Below are positions 11,377 through 25,300 of a DNA stretch of 64,000 nt, in pieces. The notes below the pieces were generated by a model. The model searched no databases. It was not told the DNA's origin and saw only the letters and a program-made list of their open reading frames with translations. Origin of the DNA: Bryopsis sp. KO-2023. Lineage: Eukaryota > Chlorophyta > Ulvophyceae > Bryopsidales > Bryopsidaceae. The stretch is taken from assembly GCA_030272585.1 (NCBI GenBank), contig BSYQ01000001.1:5704001-5768000 (forward strand), written 5' to 3'. Position numbers and translations under genes: made by a program. Numbering within the stretch: position 1 is the stretch's first letter; each line of letters opens with the position of its first letter.

Positions 11377-13183
11377 TCACAATCTCTCCGCAACTGATCC
11401 TTGGCACGTTTTGATTTCCTGCAACGCCTTCTTGACTTCGACCCAATTCGAGACCACTTGGATTTTGGTATCTGTTGCCCTAAAATGAAAAACAAGAATC
11501 ACAGGGAATCAGCATTTCCCTCCACAGACACACAAAAAAGAAAGTTGAAAAAATCTTTCTGGCAAAGGATAGAATGAACAACGTACCCGTCTGGCATTTT
11601 CGACCATGGATAGGCATTCCCCCAATCGTACAAAACAACATCGACCCCATTTGATGCACAGTCGATTGCATAGAAGGGATTATCATCAATCAGGACGTCC
11701 GCTTCAATTTCCCTATTCAAGAAGTGGGCACCCCAAAAACAAGATGTCATCCACAATCATATCAACAAGACAATTATTTCTTCACCTTTTTCGAATCATC
11801 TTATTCAACAAATTTTGTATTTTCTAAAATTCAACAAACACCACTCTCAAATTATTAAGACAATCACAGCAAAGTCACGTTTGTGTTGAACTTTTTCTTT
11901 TTTGAGCAAAGTTCCAACACAAACGTGACTGGCCAAAGCAGTTCTATCTACATATCTGCATGCATAGAATCGAACAACCATTCACGATTTAAATTAGCAT
12001 GGCATAAATAGGCAGTGTGGGAAAATCAAAACGATTGGAAGTTCAAAAGGAGGGCATGGATTCTTACTTGCAGATTGCCGATTTTTTCCTGGATACCCCC
12101 TCATAAGCAAAGTGGTTGCCAAAATGAACGCTGCTGAACACCCCAGGAAAGTGCTGGCATATCCACTCCGTCGTTGCATCCTCAATGACATGCTGCCGAG
12201 ATGTGACGACCATTAAGTCGCACCAGGTGCTCAATTCCATGAGGGTCTCTTGGGCTCCTGCAATCACACACCCATCCGTATATTAAACGAGACGTCGTTA
12301 CTTCAAACACAAATGTATCGATTGTGCCGTCATTTTTACTGAACTGCAATGCAAAATCGGGCAGGTCGTTCCTCGTCCAAGGCCACAGAGTTTCTCCAGC
12401 ACTTGAAGTCGAAAAACAAGTTTATTGATTTGCATGCCCTGGGCCTCGGACAAGCACTCATTTCTTGTTACAGTTTGCCAATTTCCAAACAGGTTTGAAT
12501 TCTATTCCACCGACACAGTACCTGGCATGATCGGAATCCCGTTCCTGAAATGTGGCGATTCAAAGAATTCATGGACGATATGATTGGACATGTCACCGCT
12601 GCACCCCCAAATTTTTGCGAAATTGTAGACCCAGTAGTCCTGGACGTCATACTCCATCCCGTATCGTTCTTTGCAGAAGAGGTTCAAGGCGATGAGGAAA
12701 CGTCCCAAAACTACACCCCACAGACCTCAGGTTGGTTAGCATTCTTGCACTCTCCATGATCCTTGCTAACCACCCTTCAAAAAAATACATCTGCATGCTT
12801 TAAGAATATCAAAATTCTGGTGGACAGTAAGACTCCACCCGATTGTGGTGGTAGCCCTCCATGTGAGTTCGGAAAAAGAGCCGAGTGCCGGCGGGCTCGG
12901 CACGCTTTTCGTCGCCAGCTGACGTACCTTCGTCCACGTCCACCGCAACTCTCAACCTCCCGTCAACGGGTGCGCAAGGAAGAGGTTCGTGGCCGTTTAG
13001 TCCCGAGCCCGTGACACCTTCCCCAAACAGCAGGGCTCTCTGCTCGACGCACGAGCGACGGGATGGTACCCTTTTTCCATTCTCCCTCCCAAGAGAGCTC
13101 GCACGCTGCTGGATTCGTTTATGACGCCCCCCAGTGCGCACCTGGCCACCGCTCAAGCCAGCAGTTCCTACTTTCGAAGTCAT
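11377..13183 (-). CDS. HAD-superfamily phosphatase, 5'-nucleotidase (NT5C)-like, plant/algal type
   Basis: Five exons on the minus strand: 13,183-12,928, 12,710-12,522, 12,257-12,068, 11,712-11,587 and 11,479-11,377. All junctions are GT-AG and phases agree, giving 287 aa ending VAERL-TGA. Exon 1 has a ~80-aa Arg/Ser/Gly-rich leader (possible targeting sequence) and ends in the HAD motif I, VAVDVDE. Exon 2 continues VLGRFLIALNLFC and a cap region with WGCSGD. Exon 3 carries motif II, VVTSRQH, and the Lys of motif III (SRKKSAIC). Exon 4 has motif IV, VLIDDNP, and then LYDWGNAYPWSK. The first Asp of DVDE would be the nucleophile and the second the acid/base. The family hydrolyses phosphate esters, probably nucleotides; substrate is not shown. 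Motif order is complete, so an active enzyme is likely. Confidence 0.85.
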
Positions 13184-14053
13184 TAGAGGCCCCAGCTATT
13201 CCCACCTCTAGCGGGAGACTATATGTACAACACCACCTGCTCTTCTCGGTTGGGGTCTCGACTCACGCGCTGGTGTATATTCGAACGACACCAGCGAACA
13301 CGACCCCTCCCTGAACCGCTAAACCGAAAGAAACGCAGGCAGTATGACCTCGCCTTCCTCCACCTCCGCTTGATGTTGCTCTACAGGAACTGATGCAGAC
13401 GGAGAGTTCGGGGCGCGAACCAGAAGCGATTGTACGGCGTCCAAATGTGTTCTTTCCAGACGTCCTGACTGAGTCGTCATTCGTAATATTGAGCGATTCG
13501 CTCCAGTGTTGCAACTTGCAAGGGCACACTGAGCCGCATCCAATTTTAAAGGGTTCCCCACCATGTGAATCCAAGTCGAGAGAACGAGACACGTTTGCCA
13601 GGAAGGTCCCCAAAAGGAAGCAAACCACATTTGAGGGGTGTTAATGAGATCATTTCTCTTGAGGGAGAATTGTATGGAAGTATAACTGAGTGTAAGAAGT
13701 GTGGGCATGTTTCAGGCTGTGAGACTGGAGTGGATTTTGTTGTGTTTGTAGTTTTGTGGAGGCTTTTAGACTTCCAGCACAAAAGCTGCCCAACTGATCA
13801 CAATATGTGCTTGACACCGGCCACATAACCTCAGAAAACGTGCTCAGGTTCTTTTCTTGTGATTCCAATATGGTGACCATACCGGTAATAGCCTCTTGCT
13901 GGTTTTCCTCCCAAGACAAAAAAAAGGTTAATATTTGGGCAAGATAAATCTCACATGCGGAACTCTCACGTGGATTTGGTTCCATTTGTGTACGAAGCTA
14001 CTCGTCCACCCTCTAAATCCGCATCTAAGCCAGACAAATGAAAAGCGCTGATG
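13184..14053. other. Intergenic, no gene seen
   Basis: Between two minus-strand genes. It holds several short antisense-overlapping frames (such as 13,263-13,628 minus) without domain text. It probably contains the HAD gene's 5' UTR and promoter and the 3' UTR of the membrane-protein gene. Confidence 0.5.
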
Positions 14054-15134
14054 CTAGGCCCACAAAACCAGGGTGGTCGCAAAGAGCACCAAAGCAATCG
14101 ACATGCAGCCCAAAACCACTGCCAAGAATGCCTGCAACGCTCACACACAAGACATATGTATGGCTTCCCAAGTCACAATTGAAGCGACATGCTCAAACTG
14201 CTGCGATTCTCACCTTTTGTTTGTTTGGAAGCTTCAACTTGGTCCTGATGAATTCCTGTCGAAGCAAACACATGTAGCAACTGAGGAAAAGTCAAAGAGC
14301 AACAAACCATTTGCTGTGGCCAACCCATACCCACCAGTGCTTTATCCACGATAGGGGCAAAAAGGAGCGCACTGCCACAAAGCAACCAATACCATTGTCA
14401 GACAAGACACCCGGCATTATTAGCATTCACAGACTCTTCAGTTCTGGCGAGTCTCATTTCCATCAATCAAATGTGAGCTACCAACTCTCAACAGTCTCAA
14501 AACACAGTGCTCCTAAACAAGCAATCAAAAAAGAAAAGCAGCAACAGCGTTTATCCGCACCCGCCCAGCCGCAACAGCTTCGTGACCTGGCTGCCAGCCC
14601 AAACCAGGCCCATAACTTCAACAAACTTGGTGGAGGCTGCAGCAATACCTAAGCCTAGTGATCACGACACATAGAATGAAACAATGAAATCTCATTTAAG
14701 CAGCATTGATGAATGCATAAAAAAAAAGCGTCCCTCTGCATTGGCACCTGGTTGGGGCTTCACAACAAACCCCCACACCAGCACAAATGCGCATGTGTAG
14801 TAGAGCGTATTGAGTATTCCATAGGCAGCAATGCCAGCAAGACCAAATGCTTGAAGTTTTGAGGTTTGCCTGCATCGCCATATTCTCAAATTGAAGATTC
14901 AGATGAGCTCAGCCAAAACAAAGTCCAAATTTTGTTCAAGCGATGATATTTTTTGCGGCTTTTGTCCAGCAGCATGGGGAGTGAGGACTCTCCAGTGATC
15001 GTCTGATTCGTTGGCTGAATGCACACCTGTGAGCTTGCAATTTCCATCCCTTCATAGCTCCGGTCAGCTGAGCGAAAATGCCTTGGGGTGGCTTGCCTGC
15101 ATGAAACATTGACACCAGAGCTTTGGGGTTCCAT
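14054..15134 (-). CDS. Multi-pass membrane protein of an uncharacterised photosynthetic-lineage family
   Basis: Minus-strand exons: one starting 14,869 (TSKLQAFGLAGIAAYGILNT, then a hydrophobic helix to WGFVVKPQPG), 14,636-14,561 (FVEVMGLVWAGSQVTKLLRL), one starting 14,371 (ALLFAPIVDKALVGM) and the last, 14,131-14,054 (AFLAVVLGCMSIALVLFATT, ending in LWA and TAG). Together they give about three transmembrane helices, with the signatures YGxLNTxYY, WAGSQVTK and LAPxVD that I associate with a conserved membrane protein of plants, algae and cyanobacteria, usually predicted to be plastid-located. Function unknown to me. The N-terminal exon(s), presumably with a transit peptide, lie upstream between about 14,890 and 15,550 and are not resolved; 15,134 is only a candidate Met. 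Assignment is by memory of family motifs. Confidence 0.6.
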
Positions 15135-15680
15135 TTGAGTGGAACATCAGCAGATCATTGTCATGGTTGTTTATCCTTGCCCACCATCCGACTCATCTCG
15201 AAATTCTACGGTCCCCTGTTGGCACTCAAACCGAACGCAACCCGAGTTACCAACGCTGCTGTTCCGCACAGCGAACTGCAGCACCTGCAACGAACACCAC
15301 CACCTGACATTCAAACCTGGTGGAGAAACTTGGGATTAGAATTCTTTTTTAAAGGATATGGATTTTGAAAAAGTTTAGCGTTTTCAGCCGATCGGCGATC
15401 ACCCTGTTCACCGAGGCCGCTGCTCGATGGGTTGTGAGGATGGGTGCAAGGTTGCTGTTGAAACGGCTGCGGAGATTGCATGGAATCGATGGAGAACGGA
15501 GTGCACCATGGAGGTGTGGCCGCATGTTTGCTGGTTGATCGCTTGGTGGGGAACAAGGTTAATCATCGTCAGCTGCCTGTCCTTGTCCTTGTCACTTCAC
15601 TTGAACTGTAAACTCTCCCAACTCTTTTTGCTGAAGACGATTTTCTGCGTCTGTCGAGTTGCATCCGAGCAGAGATCATC

Positions 15681-18020
15681 ATGGCTTTGGCAACTGCGGC
15701 GTGGAGGCGTTTTTGTAACAGAAAGTTTCATTGGCGAGGGTTGTATAACGTGTCCGAGTCACATTCCACCAGTGAACTCAGTTTCTACGATTCCACGATC
15801 GAGGAGGTTGTTCAGAACTGTTGCTGCAGTCTTGGGAAAAAGTGGAACTGTTAAAAATAACACACCAATATTCCCTGGATTTCAGATCCATTATGGCCAG
15901 TGTAAGAGTTTTTTTTTTGTTCAATATTGCCAAGAGATGGCAATGAGAACTGAACAAGACCGTAATGTTTGCCTGATTTCACAGTATGCTGCTGAGCCCC
16001 TGGAGAGGATGAGCTTACTAGAGGTGCATTTCAAGGATGCAGTCAGACGGAACCATTACTCCTGTTTTTTTTTTGTTTTTTTTTTTGAATCCAGCACCAG
16101 AATCGTTGCTTAGTTTTCCACATTTCTTTGTTTTACACTTGCAGATGCTTCGGATAGGTAGCAGGGCAGTCGATGACCCAAGGGCTGTATTCCAGCATGC
16201 GGAATACGTGCGAACGGAGGTGATTTCTAAGAGAATAGGGACTGTATCCTAAAAACACATTTGAACTTGCTGAACGACAATTCTTCGCACTCATTGAGAT
16301 GCAGCGAGGTTGGATTCAAGGCATGTTGTTGGTCTGCTGATGTCCAGCTTCCTAAACGACTGGCTCGCCGTGTCCTTGACCTTCAATTCCTCCCGTGAGT
16401 TGAGTTACATTTTGATGAAGTCACAGTCTTTGTTTCATTGGTCATTCTTCCGTGTAATCTGGGAAAAGTCAGTTTCCATAGGATGTAACCGTACAACTGC
16501 TGTCCAGGTACATTTTTGTCACGAATCCCCACATCAAACGAGTGTATAATGCGTACAAAAGCGCCTTTCAGAGGTTGATTGAGTGTGAGAGGATCACCAC
16601 AATGTCACAAAATGAAGACTTCGCTGGATTGTTGAGGAGACTTGTGGATGAACACAGTAAGTGTGTGTGAAGATCCCACCGTCCAGCTGAATAGGATGTC
16701 GTCCTCGCAACCATGCTGATAGGAAGAAATGCTCTGGTATATTCAGCCCCGATGCTGGATTCTCTGGCAAGTGGAGTGCGTGATTGCCGGAACAAGCGCC
16801 ACACTGGAGAGCATCTTCAGTTGGATAGGTTTCTGGAGGGGATGTTGCGAAGCAGGATCAGCCGGCGAGTGATTGCTGAACACCATCTGAATCTCCACAA
16901 GAAGAGGTGGGCTGGCAAGCCAAATCTTCGTCTGTGTTTTGGTGGAATGCTGCATCTTGACCTCAGAAGGTGGGATGTTTTTCAGGAGTGGATACATTGG
17001 ATGTGTGAAGACGCATATCAGCGTCCATTCGGCTGTGGACCATGCTGCAAACAGGGCAAGGATGGTGTGCATAGAAACCTTTGGAGATGCTCCAGGATTG
17101 CAATTGCTGGGCGACCTGCATGTTGCTATGCCATACATCCCTGTGCACCTTGACTATGTTTTGTTCGAGCTCATGAAAAATTCTATGAGGTACTTTGACT
17201 GAGGCCACCCCTCTTCACCCATTGTTAAAGAATGTGTACAATGAATATGTCACTGGACCATGGTTTGGAGGGATGAGTTGACTAATTCGATGTAGAGAGG
17301 GTGTATAAGGCTTAGACTGGGTGCAATATCAGGGCCGTGGTCGAAGTCCATCAACGCAGTGCATCCAGCAAGACCGTGTTGCCACCGATTCAAGTGAGGA
17401 TATGTGAAGCTCCCAAGGAAGTGACGATCAAGTAGGAATTTGTTGCACAATTTGTTGTTACCGCCGTGCTTGCTTTTCCACTTGGGTATGTAACAGCACA
17501 CCCGGCTCTGCTATTTTTTTCTGCACAGGATATCGGACCGGGGTGGAGGCATCGACTATGACAAATTGGAAAACATTTGGGAATATGGTTACACAACACT
17601 GGCTGGCGGGATGGTGCTGTCCGATTCAGGCTCCTTCGATCTGATGGATGCCATGGGAGGAGCTGGGAAATACAGAATAGCTGGTCTCGGCTTCGGGCTT
17701 CCATTTTCTCGTCTTCATGCGCGTTACTTTGGTGTGAATGGCGTTCAAACAGATCGTTGATTTTCCTTCAGTATATGCTCATCGATTTGTCAACTCTCGG
17801 GATCAGCAACATTCTTTCTTTCGTGAAACGAAATAATGGTTTGCTCTGGACATTACTGATTCTGAGCTGTCGGTTTGTTTTTCTGACTTCAGGTGGAGAC
17901 CTGCAGCTCGTCTCCTTGGCTGGGTATGGATGTGATGCCTTCTTGAGGCTTCGCAAGTTGCAAGACCACGATTGGATGGAAACTGTCGAGGAGGGCTCAG
18001 ACTGTGAACAAGTTGCATAA
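15681..18020 (+). CDS. Mitochondrial pyruvate dehydrogenase kinase / BCKD kinase-type protein
   Basis: About ten exons. ATG at 15,681 starts an Arg-rich, acid-poor leader (ALATAAWRRFCNRKFHWRG), a plausible mitochondrial presequence. Later exons give YAAEPLERMSL, the four-helix region with NPHIKRVYNAYKSAFQ and LLRRLVDEHS, and DRFLEGMLRSRISRRVIAEH. The GHKL ATPase domain follows: N-box HLDYVLFELMKNSMR, G1 box ISDRGGGIDYDKLENIWEYG, G2 box GLGFGLPFSRLHARYFGGDL, ending near GYGCDAFLRL. These are the hallmarks of PDK/BCKDK, which phosphorylate the E1-alpha subunit of the pyruvate or branched-chain 2-oxoacid dehydrogenase complex in the matrix. The split Lys codon before ISDRGGG (donor after 17,430, acceptor about 17,529) confirms one intron precisely. 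The SRLHARYFGG text favours PDK over BCKDK, but not decisively. Confidence 0.85.
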
Positions 18021-19357
18021 GACCAGGTGTCGTAGTTGAACAGGTGTTTTGAAAACGTCCGGCCTCCGTATTGAAAATTTCAAGGTCGACGTGTCATGTT
18101 TTTGTTATTAGAGGGGTTTGTACCATTTTGTTATTGTGGGTTTTTTTCTTGTAACGGAAGGACTTAGTGTGAAAAGGATGCAATGCATACGCAAGGATAT
18201 CTTTTAACTCATGTGAAGCACCAAAGACAAGGGAAAATCTTGGCTGGATATGGGGATGTGCTTCTTTGCCCTCCAAAAATACTCCATGCTGAGCAGCATC
18301 ATCTATTTTCCCTTGTCCGTCACGGAGCCTCTCAGAATGGATCCCGGAAAGGGGAATAGCACTTTTCATACAAATTGCCAAAACGTATTCTAGACTGCCC
18401 CATTTGCCAGAGGATTCCAGATTTGAACTGGAACTTAACCCAGTCCAGGATCACTCTCTTCTTCTTTCTTATTCATTTTTGCCATCCTTTGTTTCAAAAA
18501 AAAAAATTGATTTCGTTGGTTTTATGGAAGTAAAAAAGCAAGCCTATTAGTCAAAACTTTCCAGTTGAAAAGACCTCTCAGAAAACACTGATAAATTGAA
18601 TCATAGATTGAAGCTTCAAAACAATATCGAATGTAAAAGATTTTTGGGCAAAAACATTAGCGGCTCCAGATGTCTTTTTATGGCTGCAAGATGAAAGAAA
18701 CGCAAAATCAATAAGAATCAAATAATCGGTGATACTTTCTTGGGTTAGGTGGACAATTGTACATTTAACACAAGGCTACAGTCAGTTGTTGCGGGTGTCA
18801 GATCAAATCGTCACCTTCCCTTGTCCAGAAGGTTTCATTCCAGCCTTGCCCATCTTCAGGACAATGGCTCCAAATGGAACTACATTTCGACCTCTTCGCT
18901 TTCCCACAGCACACTCCATAGAGACTACCTGTTCTCCTTCTTTTAGCTTCCTCCTTTCCTGACTGTTCTCCTACAACACCAAACTTTACTGGGCACACAG
19001 CAGAGGTAAGAACCTCTTTTCCTTCACTTTTTTTTTTGTTCACACTACTATTGGGATGTGTTGGCTTGTGGAATTTTTTTTTGCGGCAAGTGGACTCGAG
19101 GCACGGGTGATGGGGCTGGGGGGAGATGGTCAAGAATTTTGTGGAATGAGTGTTTTGTGACACGGTGTGAGGTCCTGACAGCGACTTCCATTGCGTTGCT
19201 CCCCATTTCGTAAAGCTGGCAATTCTTCGTTTGAAGGCCTACATGGCGTCGACGGTTGGACGTGAGGAGCGACGCCAAAAACAACACGACGAACCCTCTT
19301 GTTCTCTCTTTTCGGGTTCCTGATTAGAACAGACGTACGACTGCCTAGAATCTGACC
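18021..19357. other. Intergenic, no gene seen
   Basis: About 1.3 kb between the PDK-type gene and TRRAP. A 95-aa minus frame at 18,094-18,381 has no recognisable text. AT-rich runs around 18,490-18,720 look like spacer. The last part should hold the TRRAP promoter. A 216-aa antisense frame (19,130-19,780) overlaps the first TRRAP exon and intron and is treated as a shadow. Confidence 0.5.
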
Positions 19358-22300
19358 ATGCCATCGCCAGAGGATGTGCGGGAGGTCGCCAGGCAACTGG
19401 TTGCGAGTGGGACAGGTACAGTTGCAAAGTGGGTGTTTTTCTGCTTTGTTTGGAGCTTCAACTTTTTGGAACGTTTTCACGGGGCTCTGCGCGTCTTCTT
19501 CGCGTCGGACGCCTTTTATGGTTAGTGTTGAGCGGACTTTCAACGGAGCTTTTTCCGCGCGAAGTAGAGTTGCACGTGGCGACTGCAGTGATCCGTCAAG
19601 GACGTCCATGGCGATATATTTGGAACGTCGTCGACCCCCTTTCGGAAACGTCCGCTTGGACGCCACCAGAAATATGCAATGAGCGGTGTTTTGAGGACTT
19701 GTGCCGTTGAACTCCGCAGCGACCTCCCAGAAACTGAAAATCGTCACCGACCTACGCGACAGCGTCGAAGTCGTCCACACGGCTCTGCCAGATGTGCTGC
19801 AGGGGCTCGTTCACGTTCTAGAAACGACGCCCCCCCAGACCGAGCAGAATGAGGACCACAAGCTGCGGAAGTCGACAATCGAAGTGCTGCATCGGGTCCC
19901 GCACACCACTGCTCTGAGAGACCACGTTCCGAAACTAGCAGGAGCGCTGCAGTGGGTCGCGTTGGAGGACAATCAAGAAAACGCGATTGTCGCCATGAAA
20001 GTCGTCTTGGACCTGATGAGGGCGTTCAAACCTGAACTGGAGGATGCAGCCATCCCAATGCTGGATGTTTTCGTCAAGGTGACAAAAAAAGGGGCACCAA
20101 AAGTCTGACACTCGTTTATCAGTTGGAAAATTTTGTATTAGCAAATCCCAGCAACATGATGCTTAAAAGGGAAGTCTCGAAGCCAAAAAAAATGTTTCGA
20201 GCCAACCACTTCCCCTTTCCCCAAACGTGCATGAAATCACATGTCTGGAATTTGATGTGCAGCTCTACACTTGTTGGGAGGACATGTACAAGTTCTACTT
20301 CGTGGGGGGAGTTGCAGAAGGCCAAACGACCGATGAGGACCCGTCGTTTTTGGAGATGCAACCAAGCAAGAGGTCATTCAGATTGGTGGCGGAGTGTCCA
20401 CTCGCGGGTGGGTCAGACTGCTGAACGGGGGTCAGACAGCTGAACGATGCTGTAGTGAAGTGTTTTGGACCAACAAGAAAACACTCCATCCTGAAACGAA
20501 GATCGAATTCATAATTGAATTCGTAATTGAATATTTGAATGGGATGTGCAACATGCGATAAATGGAGGGATGTGTGTTTGTGGATTCCCAGTGCTGCACC
20601 TCCATCAGCTTTACGGTGACAGGATTCGGCCACATGTCCCCCCCTTGGTGGCCTTGATGGTGCAAGCCTTGGGAGTTGGGCCGATCGAGGCACCCCCCAA
20701 TCTGAAACAGGTGTTCAAGGATTTGAAATTTGCTCAAGTCAAGACGATTGCATTTCTGTCCCATTACGTCAGGCAAGCTCCGAGCTTGATGCAGCCATAC
20801 GAGCAGGCCATTTGCGACTCCCTGGTGAATCTGCTGAAGACTTGCCCAGATGTGGTGTTGTGGAGGAAAGAGCTGTTGATTTCGACCCGAACGGTGTTGG
20901 CCACAGAGTTCAAGAAAACACTGAATGAAAGGTAGAGAGAATCCAGACATGCGTTTCTTGGCGAAAGCTCAACAAAAGGCGAGAGGTGGTAATTCTGAGC
21001 ACTTTTCTGTTTCGTGCAACAAGGCTCGACGACTTGAAAGACGAGGAGGCATTGGTGGGAAAGTCTCGGGAATGTTATGAAGCCCTCCGCCATTATGGCT
21101 ATGCAGTTTTTGCTGAACTTGCCCACCAGACTCGGACATCGCTCAAGGTACCTCAACTGTCTTGGATAGTCCACCGAAGCTGCTGCATTATTCATGATTC
21201 TGCAAGACCTGCAAGCTCTCATAGCACTGCCGTCAGGCTCCTGGGCAACCTCGTCGAAGTCATCCACAAGTACAGAGGGGAAGTCCAGGTGGCGGATACC
21301 TGCAGAGACCTGCTGAGGAAAATCCTGGATTGTTTTGTTGTGAAGCTGAATCACGTTCGGCACATCCCCAAATTGGTGAGCTAAAATCTTTTCCATTGTT
21401 GGCGTGTTTTTGAGCGCTGCTGTGTGGGAGGTGTTGACACTGAAATCCCAATGGCCTTGGTTCCAATTTCCATTGCAGAATCAAGAGCTCAGGAACTTGC
21501 TGCAGTACATATTCATTGGACTTCGGACAGTCTTATACAGTTTGACATTGAAGCGTGGATCTCCTCAAACCCCAACTCGGGAAGCTCTGAAGGAGGAGGA
21601 AGTCCGGCTGGCGGCAAAGTATGTTCTTGGACCAACTGCTCACAATTTGTGATTTGTGTTTAGTCTCTGAACAAATGGAACCGATGTCGTGTGTGTGTTT
21701 TTTGGTGCTCCAAGGATTTTGAAAGGAGGACTGGACTGTCTGAAGCTCTGCAACAAGCAGGCGGGGGCCCAGAGCATTGTTGATGTTTTTGCAGACGTCT
21801 TCACTGTGATGGATGTGTGGGATTTTGTGGAAATCATGACCGCGAAAATGGAGTACCTTTTCGAAAGCATAAAAGCTGACCATGACTTGATCCCAATGGT
21901 CAGTCTCCTTTTGGACAAAAAGCATGTAGACCTACCGTTCATGGACATCCTGGGGATGTATCTCGTCACCAACAAGCTTGAGGTTCTGGAAGACCCGGAC
22001 TGCGAGGCAAGGGACTCATTGCATTCTTGCAGTTTCAGCAACAAGGGCTCGATGCCCAAAAAGAAGCAAAACTGACGCTCAGTGGATTTTTTTTGTTCTT
22101 TATTTACAGGAATCTCAGCTAGTTCTTCGGTTGTTCAAGCTGCTGTTTCAAATGCTTGTCCGTCCAGACATCATCCAGATATTTGAGTCCGCCGATTCCA
22201 AATCCCGATTTGTTGCAACTCTGGCAAAAACGGTGGAGCGCTGCCTTGAGTTGGTGCATGAAAAGCCCAAACCCCAGGGATTTCTTCGGCTGCTTTGGTT

Positions 22301-25300
22301 TCTGTTCAAGTATTTGCATAAATCAAAACTGCATTTCCAGGAGCTGGTGAATCTGATGCAACCTGCTCTGGAACTGTTCTTGAACATGTTGGATGGGCCT
22401 GATGTCGGGGTTCGCAGAGACCTGATTGTGGAGCTGTCCTTGCTGTTGCCATTGGAGCTTGAAAAGAAATACCCCATCCTGCCCAAGCTGATGAAACCAC
22501 TTGTTATGGCTCTCAAGGTGAGCAAGGTGTTATTAATACACGGTGTTGGTGTTAAGTTGGGAGACTAGACATTATCGTGTATTAATAATACCGCGGTGTT
22601 ACAGGGTATTAACGCAGTCTTAATACCGAGTACATTTTTGCGACGTTACAGAGTGTTGAGCAGGGTAGCGCCTGCTTATCACCCGCCTCCTCTTGTGCAT
22701 GCAACTTGTTGTCCTTTGTCAGGACACAGACAGACACTCCCAAATGTGAGTTTTCTTTGTGTTGATGTGGTGACAGGGCCGTGATGAGATGGTAGCATTG
22801 GGGATTCAAACGATGGAGGAATGGGTTGACAGGCTCAATCCAGAATTCCTGGAGCTGGCAATGTCAAACGTGGTGGAGGAACTTAACCTTGCGTTGTGGT
22901 CTCATCTCAGGCCGCAGCCATATCCTTTCGGACCCAAGGTGCCTTTTGTTTACATAGCTGGCATATGTGCCCGGTTTCAACATCTTTACCAAATGGATGG
23001 AAACATTGGCATTGGGGCGGCAGCACCTGATCCAAATGTTACGATTATGTTATGATTTTGCCAAATTGCAGTTTTTTAGTTTTGTTTTGTCATGCGAGGT
23101 GCTGCAACTGCTTGGGAAGCTGGGGGGGAGGAACCGGCGCTTCTTGAAGGACCCTCTGCATCTGGACTGCAAAGAGAATTCGGAGCATGGGTTGAGGCTC
23201 ATTCTAACTTTCCATCCTGAAACAAAGTTTCTGGTGCAGCTGGACAAGTGCATAGCTCTAACGAGAAAAGGACTGGATGGAAGAGCTGCCGCTTCCGCTG
23301 GTGTGTATGTGAATGGGAGGAGGCATTCTACGTTTCATTTGAGTTGCACCCAATCAAGTATGCAAGTTGGTGTTGTTTGTTACAGGACACAATGCGGTGT
23401 ATTATCGGAAACAAGCATTGAAGTTCTTGCACGGGTGCTTGGCTGCCATGATGAACCTTTGCTCCCCCGAAAAGAAAGTCATTGATATCCCCGGATTAAA
23501 GCGTATGTGCGAGCAGTTCCCTGCTGTCCAAGGGGAGATGCTGGTCACCCCCAAGGTACGCTCACTAGTAAGACCTGGCTGCTTCGAGTGGGGTTTTTGT
23601 GGGGTTTGCATTTCTTCAATGTGTTCACTCATATGGAGTGCTTTTCCCATTGCAGACGGAGGAGCAGAGCACCAAGACGAAGTCCCAATTGGCTGCAGAG
23701 AAGCAAGTCCTCGTAACGCTGATCTCGTCTGTCATTGGTGCGTCAATTAGGGTGATGTTCTTGTGCGCATGCTCTGTGATGTGATGTGTCCTGATGGTGG
23801 CGGTGCATGTGTGCTTTCCCCTGCAGCGGCCGGTGCGGATCCTGAGCTCAGGGAAAGTGCGGAACCATTTGCCAAGGGAATGTGCCGTCATTTTGCCATA
23901 CTGTTTGCCTTGGGGCACGGGGTGCCAGCACCTGCAAAGAACCTTTTCCAGGAAGTGTCTGCTGCAGGGCCTCAATTGGACCCAATAATGAAGGACTTGG
24001 ACGTTGTGTTGTTCTTGGATGGACTGGTGGAGGTGTTGTCCAGTGATGAGATGGACCAGGCCAGAATGGGTGAACAAGCCTTAAAGTGGTTTGTGGAACT
24101 GCTGATGGAGTTGCATGGGGCAGGGAAGGTGGTGACAGATGTGATGGGCGTGGTCAAACCCAGCGATGCAGGTGCCAGCGACTCAAGAAAAAAGGTTCGG
24201 TCACGACTGCTTTGTTGTGCTTTGGCATGGGGGGGAGCCACTGGTCCTTGCACTTACGAACAATGCATTGTTTGGAATTTTGTCTTAAAATGTATACAGG
24301 TTTGCTGACGGAGTGTGTTGGAGCTTGTGAAGGATACAGTGAGTGCCAAGAGCTTTGGACTCCCACCGGTGCTCGATGTCCTGCTTCCCAAGATCATAAA
24401 CTGCTGCTTCTGCGACACTTGGCAGGCCCGCATGGGCGGCATGATTGCCGTAGGAACCTTGATCAGCAAGCTTCCTCAAGGCTATTTGATGCATTCCACG
24501 CCCAGGCTCCTGCATGCACTGCTGAACGTGTTGCGAGCGTTGCCTGCACACAATGTCGCACACAGGGAAACCCTTCGGGGGATGTTGAGGCGATTGATGC
24601 AATGGTCACTTGGGCTCGGGAAGGATGCGGTGAGTGGGTGGATGCAGAGAAAGCGTTGTGGAGGGGCCGTCAAGAAGAGTTTGTTAGTGAATGAGCTGTG
24701 GTTATGTTGCAGAGAACTGGACCCGTCACGTCGAATGTTCCTTTCGATTTCCCCCCGGTGAAGCAAATCATAGAGAGACTCTCAACGACCATCCTTTCTC
24801 AGCACACCTCTGTGGCCGTCAGGGAGTACAGCCACGAGTGTCTGTCCATCGTTGCTGGTGCATTCACCAAAACCGTGGCGGATCTGGTGAACCCCTACGT
24901 TCTTGCCGGTCCATCCAGGGCCCACCAAGACGTTCGAGCCACTCCCATCTACAGCATAGGAGTGGCCCTGGAGGAGTGGAAGGGTGCCACCCTGAAGTTG
25001 CGAACCGTTCGACATGTGGTGAGTCCAGCTCTCACCCCAGTCGTGCTGATATGAGTCGGAGGTTGTGGCGTTGATGGGTTTGACTTGTGTGCACAGAACA
25101 TGGAAGGCATCTCGCGGTCATTGACTTATGCTGTGAGCCTCCGCCTGCCAGCTTTGGAAGAGGTCATCAAGGACATAATGGACTTTGTCAAGAACATTGT
25201 GGTGGTGTGTGAACAAAGCGAGGAGATATTGAAGACGAAGTATGGCTCCAGAGTGACGAACCAGAAGTCTTTCAATCAGTTGCGTGAATCCGGGCTGGAG

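Noticed and set aside
19130-19780. 216-aa minus-strand frame
   Set aside because: Covers the first exon and intron of TRRAP on the opposite strand, with no domain text.
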